Shown one piece after another: positions 1 to 7,895 of a stretch of 19,237 bases of DNA. The notes under the pieces are model-generated. The model was not told where the DNA came from, ran no database searches, and saw nothing but the letters and a program-made list of their open reading frames with translations. The DNA comes from an uncultured Desulfotignum sp. (GTDB lineage: Bacteria; Desulfobacterota; Desulfobacteria; Desulfobacterales; Desulfobacteraceae): positions 1 through 19,237 of the forward strand of contig CALGAJ010000180.1 of NCBI GenBank assembly GCA_937951975.1. The letters run 5' to 3'. The position numbers and the translations under genes are program-made. Position 1 is the first letter of the stretch. The number at the start of each line of letters is the position of its first letter.

Positions 1-688
1 CGACAATTTTTTGGGCCTGGGTCTCATTCTGGATCTTGGCTTTTTTCTGGCGGATTTTCACCAGGGCCGCGTTAAAACCGGGCGGGGTCTGGGCCATCAA
101 GTCCGCGGTGATGGTCCAGTATTCTTCCGGAACAAAACTGCGGATCTCCCGTTCCCGGTCACAGATGATTTTCACGGCCACGGACTGGACCCGGCCGGCA
201 CTCAGCCCCCGCTGGATTTTCTGCCACAGCAAGGGAGAGATCTGATATCCCACCAGCCGGTCCAGTTTCCGCCTTGCCTGCTGGGCATTGTATTTGTCTT
301 CATCGGGTTCCAGCGGTTTTTTCAAGGCATCTTCAATGCCTTTTTTGGTGAGTTCATGGATGAGGACCCGGTGAAATCGGCGGTCCTTTTTTTTCAGAAT
401 ATCCATGATATGAAATGCAATCGCTTCTCCTTCCCGGTCTGGGTCGGGTGCCAGGTAAATATCATCACAGTCTTTGGCTATTTTTTTCAATTGGGAGATG
501 ACATTGGATTTGTCTTTGATGTTGACATATTCGGCTTTAAAATTGTTTTCCACATCAATCCCCAGCTTTTTCACGGGCAGATCCCGGATATGGCCGGAAC
601 TGGCAGCCACTTGATACTCTTTTCCCACATATTTTTTCAACGTTTTGATTTTGGTCGGGGATTCGACAATGATAAGCGGTTTAGCCAA
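1..688 (-). CDS. topA: DNA topoisomerase I, N-terminal part (cut by window edge)
   Basis: Type IA topoisomerase, which relaxes negative supercoils by transient single-strand cleavage. About 229 N-terminal residues are visible; the rest, including the catalytic tyrosine, lies beyond position 1. The protein opens with the TOPRIM signature AKPLIIVESPTKIKTLKKYV. The acidic TOPRIM motif APDPDREGEAIAFH follows near residue 60 to 75, and the helical core segment LDRLVGYQISPLLW and GLSAGRVQSVAVK come after that. The start is TTG at 688, chosen because AAAGGAG (700-694) sits 5 nt upstream and the homology begins exactly there; no ATG fits. That ribosome binding site includes the dprA stop codon bases, so translation of the two genes is probably coupled. 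The dprA-topA order is common in bacteria. The identification is firm; only the C-terminal zinc-finger content is unknown. Confidence 0.96.
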   Translation of the reverse strand, partial: MAKPLIIVESPTKIKTLKKYVGKEYQVAASSGHIRDLPVKKLGIDVENNFKAEYVNIKDKSNVISQLKKIAKDCDDIYLAPDPDREGEAIAFHIMDILKKKDRRFHRVLIHELTKKGIEDALKKPLEPDEDKYNAQQARRKLDRLVGYQISPLLWQKIQRGLSAGRVQSVAVKIICDREREIRSFVPEEYWTITADLMAQTPPGFNAALVKIRQKKAKIQNETQAQKIV

Positions 689-699
689 AACAACTCCTT

Positions 700-1824
700 T
701 TATGATAACGAAAAATAATTGCCGGGATGATGCGTGATCTGTCCCATCAATTCAAGTTCCAGTAAAATGGCGGATACCGCATCGCTGGGCATCCGGCTGA
801 TCTCAATAATCTGGTCGATATGCTGGGGATACGCATCCAGAATCTGTAATATCTGTTTTTTGTCAGAATCCAGGTCCCGGAACCCGTCCGGTTTTACAGA
901 AGCGTCTTCCCGGTGTAATTGTGCGGACGGTTCTGCATGAACCAGATGGGATAACTCCTCCATCACATCGGTTTCATTTTCCACCAGTTTGGCCCCCTGT
1001 TTCAGTAAAAAATGGGTTCCCTGGCTTTTTTGTGACGCAATGCTGCCCGGGACGGCAAACACTTCCCGGTTATACTCCGCCGCCAGCCGGGCTGTAATCA
1101 GAGATCCGCTTTTTTTTGCTGCTTCCACCACAATGGTTCCGCAGGACAGTCCAGCAATGATCCGGTTTCTGACAGGAAAATTATACGGAAGCGGGTCGGT
1201 GTCAAGTTTAAATTCCGAGAACACGGCACCGCGTTCCTGAATTTTTTGGAACAATCCCTTGTTTTCCCGGGGATATATGTTGTTCAGGCCGGATCCCAGT
1301 ACGGCAATGGTTTTGCCGGTACTGTCCAGTGCCCCGTCATGGGCCGCCGTGTCAATGCCCCGGGCCATGCCGCTGACAATGCAGAAACCTTTTTCCGCCA
1401 GCTTGAAAGCCAGCCGTCTGGCTGTTGAGATCCCGTAGCTGGATGCGGCCCGGGACCCCACGATGGCAATACCGGGGATATCCGGTTCCCAGACACCTGA
1501 ACAGGTCAGTAATGCCGGAGGATCAGGAATGTTTTTCAAAAAAAAAGGGAATTGGTCATCATGGATCGTCAGAATGGTAAATCCCTGGTCCAGGGTTTTT
1601 TGCAGTTCTTTTTCGGCTGCATCTGCGAAAGGCTTGATATGCCGGATCCCGGCAATGGTTTTTTGATGAATTCCGAAAATGTTGGCCAGGGCATCAGGAT
1701 CGGCTGAAAACACCTGCTCCGGACTGCCAAACGCCCGAAGCAGGCGAAGATACATCTGGTGTCCCACACCGGGGATTTCTCTTAAAGTGAACCAGGGCAG
1801 GTATTTGTCAGCATCTGCAATCAT
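700..1824 (-). CDS. dprA: DNA-processing protein DprA (Smf)
   Basis: DprA binds incoming single-stranded DNA and loads RecA during natural transformation; it is also conserved in bacteria not known to be competent. The 374 residues show an N-terminal helix-hairpin-helix-like region (REIPGVGHQMYLRLL, about 15-30) and the Rossmann-fold core. The core has GIAIVGSRAASSYG (118-131), IVSGMARGIDTAAHDGAL (149-166), AVLGSGLNNIYP, FPVRNRIIAGLS (216-227), and SGSLITARLAAEYNREVFAVPG (239-260, key GSLITA). A C-terminal winged-helix-like segment (about 320-372) follows. Length is typical. The start is uncertain: no convincing ribosome binding site precedes the ATG at 1824. The 43-nt gap to secF holds a 15-codon ORF whose TGA overlaps this ATG. 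Likely co-transcribed with secF upstream and topA downstream. Confidence 0.95.
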   Translation of the reverse strand: MIADADKYLPWFTLREIPGVGHQMYLRLLRAFGSPEQVFSADPDALANIFGIHQKTIAGIRHIKPFADAAEKELQKTLDQGFTILTIHDDQFPFFLKNIPDPPALLTCSGVWEPDIPGIAIVGSRAASSYGISTARRLAFKLAEKGFCIVSGMARGIDTAAHDGALDSTGKTIAVLGSGLNNIYPRENKGLFQKIQERGAVFSEFKLDTDPLPYNFPVRNRIIAGLSCGTIVVEAAKKSGSLITARLAAEYNREVFAVPGSIASQKSQGTHFLLKQGAKLVENETDVMEELSHLVHAEPSAQLHREDASVKPDGFRDLDSDKKQILQILDAYPQHIDQIIEISRMPSDAVSAILLELELMGQITHHPGNYFSLS

Positions 1825-1868
1825 TCCAAGCCGGGAGACAGGCTGATATCTGTCAATAATGGTGTCAT
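1821..1868 (-). other. Possible 15-codon coupling ORF between secF and dprA
   Basis: An ATG at 1868 overlaps the secF stop as TAATG and opens a 15-codon frame reading MTPLLTDISLSPGLE. Its TGA overlaps the dprA ATG as ATGA. It spans the whole spacer exactly. No strong ribosome binding site is seen, so it could only work by reinitiation of ribosomes leaving secF. The arrangement may be chance. Confidence 0.2.
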
Positions 1869-2908
1869 TAGTTCATCCGTTTTAAAGATGCAGACAAAAC
1901 AATAGGCGTTGCCACAAAAATGGATGAATAAGTACCGATCACCACGCCCACGATCATGGCAAAAGCAAAATTATGAATGATCTCTCCACCCAGAAAAAAC
2001 AATGCCAGCAGCACAATCAAAGTGGTGACAGACGTTAAAATGGTCCGGGACAATGTCTGGTTGATGCTCTGATTGAAAAGATCCGGCAATCCGGTTCTGT
2101 CGGATTCACCTTTGATATTTTCACGGATTCGGTCAAATACGATAATGGTATCATTCAGGGAATACCCGATAATGGTCAGCAGAGCCGCAATAATCGGCAG
2201 GGAAAAATCCATGTCAAATATGCAGAAAATGCCGACCGTGATAAACACATCGTGAATCAGGGCGATCATGGCTCCCATGGCATATTTGAGCCGAAGCCGC
2301 CAGAAAAGGATCAAAGACACCACCAGTGCCCCGGCGATCAATATCGGCATACTGACATTGAACACCGATAAAAAATATACCACTGCCATCATGGCCCCGG
2401 CAGTGACACCGGACAAGATCCATTTGAGTTCAAAACGGCCGGAAATATAGATGGTAATGAACAGCAATGAATAAAAGATAGCCAGAAGGGCCTGTTTTTT
2501 CAGATCATCTCCTACTTGAGGGCCGACCATTTCCATGCGCCGGATATCAGGCGTGAATCCGGTTCCCTGCTCAATAGCGGCTGAAACCGCCTGGGCGAGC
2601 CCGGAGTCTTCAGATCCGGTATTGGCGGTCCGGATCAGGAATTCATGGGTGTCGGCTTTACCGAAATCCTGAACAGACAAATCCTTGAGATTCAGTCCGG
2701 CCAGGCTGTCCCGCACCTGTCCGATGGATACGTCCTGATTGAATTTGACCTGGACCAATGCGCCGCCAGCAAAATCAATGCCGTAATTGGGACCTTTATG
2801 AATGATCAGGCCGATGATACTGGCCAGGATCAGCAGGCCGGAAAAAACCATTGTGATTTTTCGTTTTCCCAGAAAGTCGATATTGATATCAGACTTGATC
2901 AGCTGCAT
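1868..2908 (-). CDS. secF: Protein translocase subunit SecF
   Basis: SecF forms, with SecD, the inner-membrane complex that uses the ion gradient to help the SecYEG channel release exported proteins. The 346 residues carry the first membrane segment (about 18-36, VFSGLLILASIIGLIIH) and the family signature NYGIDFAGGALVQVKF directly after it. A periplasmic P4-like domain follows, then a cluster of five more membrane helices. The helix-4 to -6 region holds the conserved IIGYSLNDTIIVFDRIREN motif (about residues 246-264; key residues SLNDT and FDRIRE). The start is ATG at 2908 with AAAGGA upstream at about 9 nt. It lies 13 nt after secD, the usual order, and is a little longer than the roughly 310-residue norm. 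Identification is secure. Confidence 0.97.
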   Translation of the reverse strand: MQLIKSDINIDFLGKRKITMVFSGLLILASIIGLIIHKGPNYGIDFAGGALVQVKFNQDVSIGQVRDSLAGLNLKDLSVQDFGKADTHEFLIRTANTGSEDSGLAQAVSAAIEQGTGFTPDIRRMEMVGPQVGDDLKKQALLAIFYSLLFITIYISGRFELKWILSGVTAGAMMAVVYFLSVFNVSMPILIAGALVVSLILFWRLRLKYAMGAMIALIHDVFITVGIFCIFDMDFSLPIIAALLTIIGYSLNDTIIVFDRIRENIKGESDRTGLPDLFNQSINQTLSRTILTSVTTLIVLLALFFLGGEIIHNFAFAMIVGVVIGTYSSIFVATPIVLSASLKRMN

Positions 2909-2921
2909 GATGACAATTCCT

Positions 2922-4490
2922 TTATATGCTCAATGATGAGGTGGTTTTTTTCTGCAAGACAAGATCGAAAATGGATCTGGACAAAACCAGGGCCGTGAAC
3001 AGGCTGGCTACGATCCCCAGTCCCAGAGTCACGGCAAACCCCTTGATCGGCCCGGTACCGAACTGAAACAGCACGATGGCGGCGATCAATGTGGTGACAT
3101 TGGCATCCAGAATGGTCAATGCAGCTCTTTCAAAACCGGCATGCACCGCAGCTGACGCGGTCTTACCCCACCGGAGCTCTTCTCTGATCCGCTCAAAAAT
3201 AATCACGTTGGCATCCACAGCCATCCCGATGGTCAGAATGATGCCGGCAATGCCGGGCAGGGTCAGTGTCGCCTGAAATGCCGCCAGTCCCCCGCCGATG
3301 AGAATGATATTCAATATCAGGGCCAGGTTGGCGATCAACCCGGATTTCCGGTAATAGACCGTCATGAACAAAAGGATCAATACCCCGCCCACCAGCATGG
3401 AGATCATACCCATGCGGATGGAATCAGCGCCCAGGGTCGGTCCTACGGTTCTTTCCTCGATAATCTCCACCGGTGCGGGCAGAGACCCCGCCCGCAGGGC
3501 AATGGCCAGGTCCTTGGCTTCGTTCATGGTGAAATTACCGGTGATCACGGCTTTGCCCCCGGCAATCCGGTCCTGGATGACCGGTGCGGAGTACACGGTG
3601 TTGTCCAGAATGATGGCCAGGCGTTTCTTGATATTTTCCCCGGTGATCCGGTCAAAGATATGGGCCCCTTTGCGGTTGAATTCAATGCCGACCTGGGGTT
3701 GCTGAAACTGGTCAAACTCCACTCTGGCATTCACCAGCAGACTGCCGTCCAGAAGCACCTGTTTTTTGATGACATGGGGAATTTGAGTGGTGTTTCCGGT
3801 CGCCGGGTCTGTCCTGTTTTCATACAAGAGCATGCTGCCGACAGGCAGGTTCCCTTTAAGGGCCGAGTCTATCCCGGCATCTTCATCCACCAGCTGAAAA
3901 GTCAGCTGGGCGGTTTTTCCGATCAGGTCCTTGGCCCGGTCCGGATCACTGATCCCCGGCAACTGGAGAAGAATGCGGTTCTTACCTTGAATCCGTATGT
4001 CCGGTTCACTGACACCGAACTCATCAATCCTGTTTCGAATGGTTTCCAGCGCCTGGTCCGTGGCCATTTTCCGAATCATATCCATTTCATCTTCAGGCAG
4101 CTTCAGGTGAAACCCGATGGATCCATCCTGAACGGCGGCGGTTGTCACTTTCAGGTTTGAAAACTCTTTGGATATAATCTGTTCAAACGCAGCCTTGGAT
4201 GCCTGGTCCGGCAGCTGTGCCACCAGTATGTTTCCCTGGCGGCTGACACCCTGATGCAGCGTATTGTTCCGGCGCAGCTCCTTTTTGATTTCATCGGCTG
4301 TCCGTTCCAGCTCCGCTTCCACGGCCTTGATATTCTGGACTTCGAGCACCAGATGCATCCCACCTTGCAGGTCCAGCCCCAGATTGATTTTTTTATGGGG
4401 CCAGGTGTTTGTAAACGTAGGCAACAGCCAGACAATGGCCGCCAGAATGACAATGAGGATCAATCCGTGCTTTAAGGTAAGTAGTTTCAC
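2922..4490 (-). CDS. secD: Protein translocase subunit SecD
   Basis: SecD is the partner of SecF in the Sec accessory complex; its large periplasmic domain captures emerging substrate. The 522 residues show an N-terminal membrane helix (about 9-25), then the signature NLGLDLQGGMHLVLEV (37-52). Next come the P1 periplasmic head (about 55-330) with NRIDEFGVSEPDIRIQG and LLQLPGI, and a C-terminal bundle of five helices. The bundle contains GMAVDANVIIFERIREEL (key DANV and FERIREE), which mirrors the SecF FDRIRE motif. The start is GTG at 4490 with GGAG 8 nt upstream; an ATG start does not fit the alignment. It lies 24 nt after yajC and 13 nt before secF, so yajC-secD-secF looks like one operon. 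Confidence 0.97.
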   Translation of the reverse strand: MKLLTLKHGLILIVILAAIVWLLPTFTNTWPHKKINLGLDLQGGMHLVLEVQNIKAVEAELERTADEIKKELRRNNTLHQGVSRQGNILVAQLPDQASKAAFEQIISKEFSNLKVTTAAVQDGSIGFHLKLPEDEMDMIRKMATDQALETIRNRIDEFGVSEPDIRIQGKNRILLQLPGISDPDRAKDLIGKTAQLTFQLVDEDAGIDSALKGNLPVGSMLLYENRTDPATGNTTQIPHVIKKQVLLDGSLLVNARVEFDQFQQPQVGIEFNRKGAHIFDRITGENIKKRLAIILDNTVYSAPVIQDRIAGGKAVITGNFTMNEAKDLAIALRAGSLPAPVEIIEERTVGPTLGADSIRMGMISMLVGGVLILLFMTVYYRKSGLIANLALILNIILIGGGLAAFQATLTLPGIAGIILTIGMAVDANVIIFERIREELRWGKTASAAVHAGFERAALTILDANVTTLIAAIVLFQFGTGPIKGFAVTLGLGIVASLFTALVLSRSIFDLVLQKKTTSSLSI

Positions 4491-4514
4491 TCTTCAAGCT
4501 CCAGCACAAAAGGA

Positions 4515-4853
4515 TTAATTTTTTTCGGATTTGACGGCTGCTTCACTGTCTGAAACCAGGGCGGCGACATTTCCTCGGGATACTTTGATTTTGACTTTTT
4601 CAGCAATTTCAAGACCGATGCTGGTATCATCAATGGATGTGATGGTACCGAAAATTCCGCCGGAGGTGATAATCCGGTTTCCTTTTTTCAAGTTTGAAAT
4701 CATTTCCCGGTGCTCTTTGGCTTTTTTCTGCTGGGGGCGGATCAGAAGAAAATAAAAAATGGCAAAAAGAATAATAATGGGCAGAAATCCGGCCAAACCT
4801 CCGCCGGCTGCCTGTCCTTCGGTGGCTCCCATTGCAAATGCTGTACTAATCAA
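4515..4853 (-). CDS. yajC: Preprotein translocase accessory subunit YajC
   Basis: YajC is a small single-pass inner-membrane protein that associates with SecDF. The 112 residues have a short glycine-rich start, one membrane helix (about 22-38, FLPIIILFAIFYFLLI), then the family signature RPQQKKAKEHREMISNLKKG (39-58). After that comes the small SH3-like fold GNRIITSGGIFGTI. The start codon is TTG at 4853, supported by an excellent AAGGAGG 7 nt upstream. It is the first gene after a strong predicted promoter (4917-4945) and leads the yajC-secD-secF run. Length is typical of the family. Very sure. Confidence 0.96.
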   Translation of the reverse strand: MISTAFAMGATEGQAAGGGLAGFLPIIILFAIFYFLLIRPQQKKAKEHREMISNLKKGNRIITSGGIFGTITSIDDTSIGLEIAEKVKIKVSRGNVAALVSDSEAAVKSEKN

Positions 4854-4916
4854 GGTCGTTCCTCCTTCAAAAAATTAAATGTGGGCAAATCCTGGAAAAC
4901 GCATATCAAATTGACT

Positions 4917-4945
4917 TAGATACACAAAACAGGAACAGATGTCAA
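4917..4945 (-). promoter_or_regulatory. Sigma70-type promoter for yajC-secD-secF-dprA-topA
   Basis: On the minus strand a perfect -35 box TTGACA (4945-4940) is separated by exactly 17 nt from TATCTA (4922-4917). Transcription would begin near 4910, about 55 nt before the yajC TTG. The box lies just downstream of the rng stop, in the only sizeable gap of this part of the block. It therefore probably separates the Sec unit from the rng transcript. Sequence match only; the -10 box is imperfect. Confidence 0.6.
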
Positions 4946-4963
4946 GAAACGCTGAACGGTTAA

Positions 4964-6430
4964 TCATTGGCCGGAGCTGGTAATCCGGCTCTGGCCCGGA
5001 ACCAGTTCCGGATCAATCTCAATGACAATGGAAACCTCCCGCTTGGTTTCGATTTCAAGGAGATCTTCCCGTTTTTTGTTAAGAATATAATAAGCCACCT
5101 CACGGGGCAGATACACCTGGAACTGTTTATTTTCCGCCTTCAAAGTTTTCAGATTCAATTGACGCATCACCGCCAGTCCCTGGGTTTCCACAGATGGAAT
5201 CTGTCCCCGGCCGTTACAGTGGCGGCAGGTTTCATAACTGCCAAAGGTGATGGAGTGCCGGATGCGCTGTCGGGACATTTCCAGCAATCCAAAAGTTGTG
5301 ACACCTCCGACCTTTGTTTTGGCTTTGTCTGTTTTCAGGTTTTTTTTCAGACATTTAGTGATATCCGCCTTATGCCGTCTTTCACGCATATCGATGAAAT
5401 CCACCACAATCAGCCCGCCCATATCCCGCAGCCGCAATTGTCTGGCCACTTCCTCAGCCGCTTCCAGGTTGGTATGATACGCAGTTTCCTCAATATTTTT
5501 CCGCTTGGTGGATTTGCCGGAGTTCACGTCGATGGAGACCAGCGCTTCGGTCTGTTCGATCACCAGAAATCCACCGGATTTCAACGGGACATCTCTTTTA
5601 AAGATGGAGGCGATCTGTTCTTCCAGCTGGTATTTGGTGAAAATGGGTTTTTCCCCTTTGAACAGTTTCACAATTTTTTTCTGTTTAGGGGCGATCATGG
5701 CCATGAATTCCTTGACCTCCCGATAAGTGTCCGGGTGATCAATCAAGATTTCAGTGATATCTGTTGTGAAGTAATCTCTCAAAGAGCGCACCGCCAGGTT
5801 CTGCTCCTTATAGAGCAAAGACGGTGCCGGTTTGTCAATGGCCAGTTTGTCGATATTTTTCCACATCCGCATCAGGTATTTCAAATCAGCGGTCAGCTGG
5901 GTTTTGGTGGAATTTTTACCCGCAGTCCTCACGATCATGCCGAACCCTTCCGGGATTTCCATGGTTTTCAGCACCCCTGCCAGCCGTTTTCTCTCATCTT
6001 CTTCACTGATTTTCCGGGACACGCCTTTGGTGGTGCTGCCGGGCATGAGTACTGCCAGACGGCCGGGCAGGGAGATGAAAGTCGTAAGCATGGCCCCTTT
6101 CTGGCTGATGGGATCCTTGACCACCTGGACGATGAGCTCCTGACCTTTTTTGATCAGGTTGAACAGCGCTTTGTCCCGGGTTTCCACGTCCTGGAAATAG
6201 TCGGGATGGATTTCGTTTTTCTGCAAAAACCCATTCTTCTCCGCCCCGTAATCCACAAAAACCGCCTGAAGACTTTGCTCCACCCGGGTGACGATCCCTT
6301 TATAAATGTTGCCCTGTGTCACTTCCCTGGCCCTGGTTTCGATGTGAAACTGGTCCAGTTTGCTGTCTATGACAGCTGCGATCCGGCTGACATCCGGATC
6401 CATTGCATTGATCAGAATTTTTCTTGTCAT
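4964..6430 (-). CDS. rng: Ribonuclease G / RNase E family endoribonuclease
   Basis: Endoribonuclease that cuts single-stranded, AU-rich RNA during rRNA maturation and mRNA turnover. The 488 residues match the length of E. coli RNase G and lack the long scaffold tail of RNase E. An S1-like RNA-binding domain spans about 38-125 (GNIYKGIVTRVEQSLQAVFV, YGAEKNGFL). The DNase I-like catalytic part holds the magnesium ligands D301 (ALVSIDVNSGK) and D344 (IVVDFIDM). The zinc-link cysteines C402 and C405 (CRHCNGRG) follow; in the family these join two subunits. The start is ATG at 6430, with an AAGAG-like site about 7 nt upstream. It follows the lytic transglycosylase gene by 62 nt. I prefer RNase G over RNase E because of length. 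Confidence 0.95.
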   Translation of the reverse strand: MTRKILINAMDPDVSRIAAVIDSKLDQFHIETRAREVTQGNIYKGIVTRVEQSLQAVFVDYGAEKNGFLQKNEIHPDYFQDVETRDKALFNLIKKGQELIVQVVKDPISQKGAMLTTFISLPGRLAVLMPGSTTKGVSRKISEEDERKRLAGVLKTMEIPEGFGMIVRTAGKNSTKTQLTADLKYLMRMWKNIDKLAIDKPAPSLLYKEQNLAVRSLRDYFTTDITEILIDHPDTYREVKEFMAMIAPKQKKIVKLFKGEKPIFTKYQLEEQIASIFKRDVPLKSGGFLVIEQTEALVSIDVNSGKSTKRKNIEETAYHTNLEAAEEVARQLRLRDMGGLIVVDFIDMRERRHKADITKCLKKNLKTDKAKTKVGGVTTFGLLEMSRQRIRHSITFGSYETCRHCNGRGQIPSVETQGLAVMRQLNLKTLKAENKQFQVYLPREVAYYILNKKREDLLEIETKREVSIVIEIDPELVPGQSRITSSGQ

Positions 6431-6465
6431 GGTTTCACTCTTTTTTAAAATCGGGTTGATTCCTG

Positions 6466-6489
6466 ACTGCCGTAAATTTTGACAGCAGT
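6466..6489 (-). other. Hairpin in the mltF-rng spacer
   Basis: An 8-bp stem, ACTGCTGT / ACGGCAGT with one U-G pair and an 8-nt loop (CAAAATTT), begins 4 nt after the mltF stop. No U-run follows it, so it is not a classic intrinsic terminator. It could be a weak terminator, a mRNA 3'-end stabiliser or a processing site upstream of rng. Confidence 0.4.
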
Positions 6490-6492
6490 ATT

Positions 6493-7875
6493 TCAGGAAA
6501 AATCTATCTGTTTGAGGATATCATACCAGGTGAGAATCCGTTCCACATATTGGACCGGCTCCCATCCCCTGGCATATCCATGCTTGGTTTTTTTGTACAC
6601 ATCCGGTTTGGACAGCAGCGGCAGTGTTTTTTTCATGGAATTCCAGATCCGGGGGTCCAGTCCTTTATCTTCTGCGATTTCCATGGCATCCAGAACATGT
6701 CCCAATCCGACATTATAGCTGGCCAGAGCAAACAGCAGCCGCTGATAGTCATCTTCGATTTCTTCAAATCGATCATACATCTGTTTCAGATATTTTATGC
6801 CGGCCTTGACACTCTGAACCGGATCACGCCGGTCCTGAATTCCCATTTCCCTGGCAGCGGCCTCTGTCACCTGCATCAGTCCTCTCACGTGGGTAATGCT
6901 TTTTGCCCCGGGATCGAACCGGGATTCCTGGTATACCACTGCCGCCACCAGGCGCCAGTCAAATCCGTATTTTTTGGACTGATTCTCAATGAGGTCCTGA
7001 TATTTCGGCAGATGTTTCTGAACCCGTTTGTGAAATGTTTTTAATTCAGAGACATCAAACTCTTTGGGGTGACCATAGTATTTGTTGACGATCTTCTGGA
7101 GTTTCCCGGATTCTCTGGCATACAGAAAAAACCGGTTGATTTCCTCCAGCATTTCCGGGTCATCTTTGCGCACAGCCCAGGCCACAGATTCTTTTTTGTA
7201 AATGGGAATACCGACACGGATATCCGGCATATACCTCTGATTGAGCCGGGCGATATTGGAATCGGCAATGGTGAATTTAATTTCCCGGTCGTTGATCATA
7301 GCAATGAGATCCTCGGTAGGAACATTGTCATGCAGGATATAACGGACGTCGATGCCGGATTCCTGAATTTCTTTCAACCGGTAATGATAGGAAGTGTCCC
7401 GTCTGACATGAATGGTCCGTAAAGCCAGGTCTTCAATGTCTTTGGGGCCGAACACCAGGGCATGGTGAATGACTTTCTGCTGAACATCCATATAAGGGAT
7501 TGAAAATTTGACTCTTTCCAGGCGTTCCCGGGTGATGGTCATGCTGGCGCCGACAAAATCCCCTTTTCCCTGCTCCAGATAAACCAGCAGATTGTTCCAG
7601 CCCGGTGTCACCACATCCAGATCCACATGCAGATACCGGGCGAATTCCCGGGCCAGTTCATATTCAAACCCGGCAGGATCTCCCCTGTAAAGATAGAAAT
7701 TGTTCAAGGACTGGGTCGTGATCAGTCTCAGCACGCCGGATTTCTGAATACGTTCCAGTGTGCCGGGAGAATACCCCAGACTCCTGTGCTGAATCAGATA
7801 ACTCAGGTAGACAAAATAACCGCAGAGAATCAGCAGATTCAATAAAATAAAATGTTTAAAATAAAACGATTTCAT
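6493..7875 (-). CDS. mltF: Membrane-bound lytic murein transglycosylase, MltF type
   Basis: Two-domain cell-wall enzyme: a periplasmic binding-protein-like domain that in MltF senses muropeptides, and a lysozyme-like domain that cleaves peptidoglycan to 1,6-anhydro products. The 460 residues begin with one hydrophobic helix (about 8-28). Cys18 lies within it, but the residues before it (LIL) do not make a good lipobox, so a membrane anchor is more likely than a lipoprotein. The solute-binding family 3 domain spans about 40-270 (GVLRLITTQSLNNFY, EYELAREFARYL). The SLT domain begins near 295, with catalytic Glu317 in VVYQESRFDP, then GLMQVTEAAAREMGI and YNVGLGHV (387-394). The gene begins 9 nt after parC, with only a weak GAG upstream. 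A 7-codon ORF from within parC ends over this ATG. Specific assignment to MltF, not another SLT hybrid, is likely but not certain. Confidence 0.88.
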   Translation of the reverse strand: MKSFYFKHFILLNLLILCGYFVYLSYLIQHRSLGYSPGTLERIQKSGVLRLITTQSLNNFYLYRGDPAGFEYELAREFARYLHVDLDVVTPGWNNLLVYLEQGKGDFVGASMTITRERLERVKFSIPYMDVQQKVIHHALVFGPKDIEDLALRTIHVRRDTSYHYRLKEIQESGIDVRYILHDNVPTEDLIAMINDREIKFTIADSNIARLNQRYMPDIRVGIPIYKKESVAWAVRKDDPEMLEEINRFFLYARESGKLQKIVNKYYGHPKEFDVSELKTFHKRVQKHLPKYQDLIENQSKKYGFDWRLVAAVVYQESRFDPGAKSITHVRGLMQVTEAAAREMGIQDRRDPVQSVKAGIKYLKQMYDRFEEIEDDYQRLLFALASYNVGLGHVLDAMEIAEDKGLDPRIWNSMKKTLPLLSKPDVYKKTKHGYARGWEPVQYVERILTWYDILKQIDFS

Positions 7876-7895
7876 CGACTCGATTTATGCTTCAT
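7872..7895 (-). other. Possible 7-codon coupling ORF across the parC stop
   Basis: An ATG at 7895, inside the last codons of parC in another frame, reads MKHKSSR and ends in a TGA that overlaps the mltF ATG as ATGA. mltF has no good ribosome binding site. The frame could pass ribosomes from parC to mltF, but such short frames also arise by chance. Confidence 0.15.

Noticed and set aside
11..718. 235-codon open frame on the plus strand
   Set aside because: Antisense of the topA N-terminus, which has clear TOPRIM motifs on the minus strand.
4967..6448. 493-codon open frame on the plus strand
   Set aside because: It is the antisense of rng; its translation is rich in Phe, His and Gln with no family motifs, while the minus strand encodes a complete RNase G.
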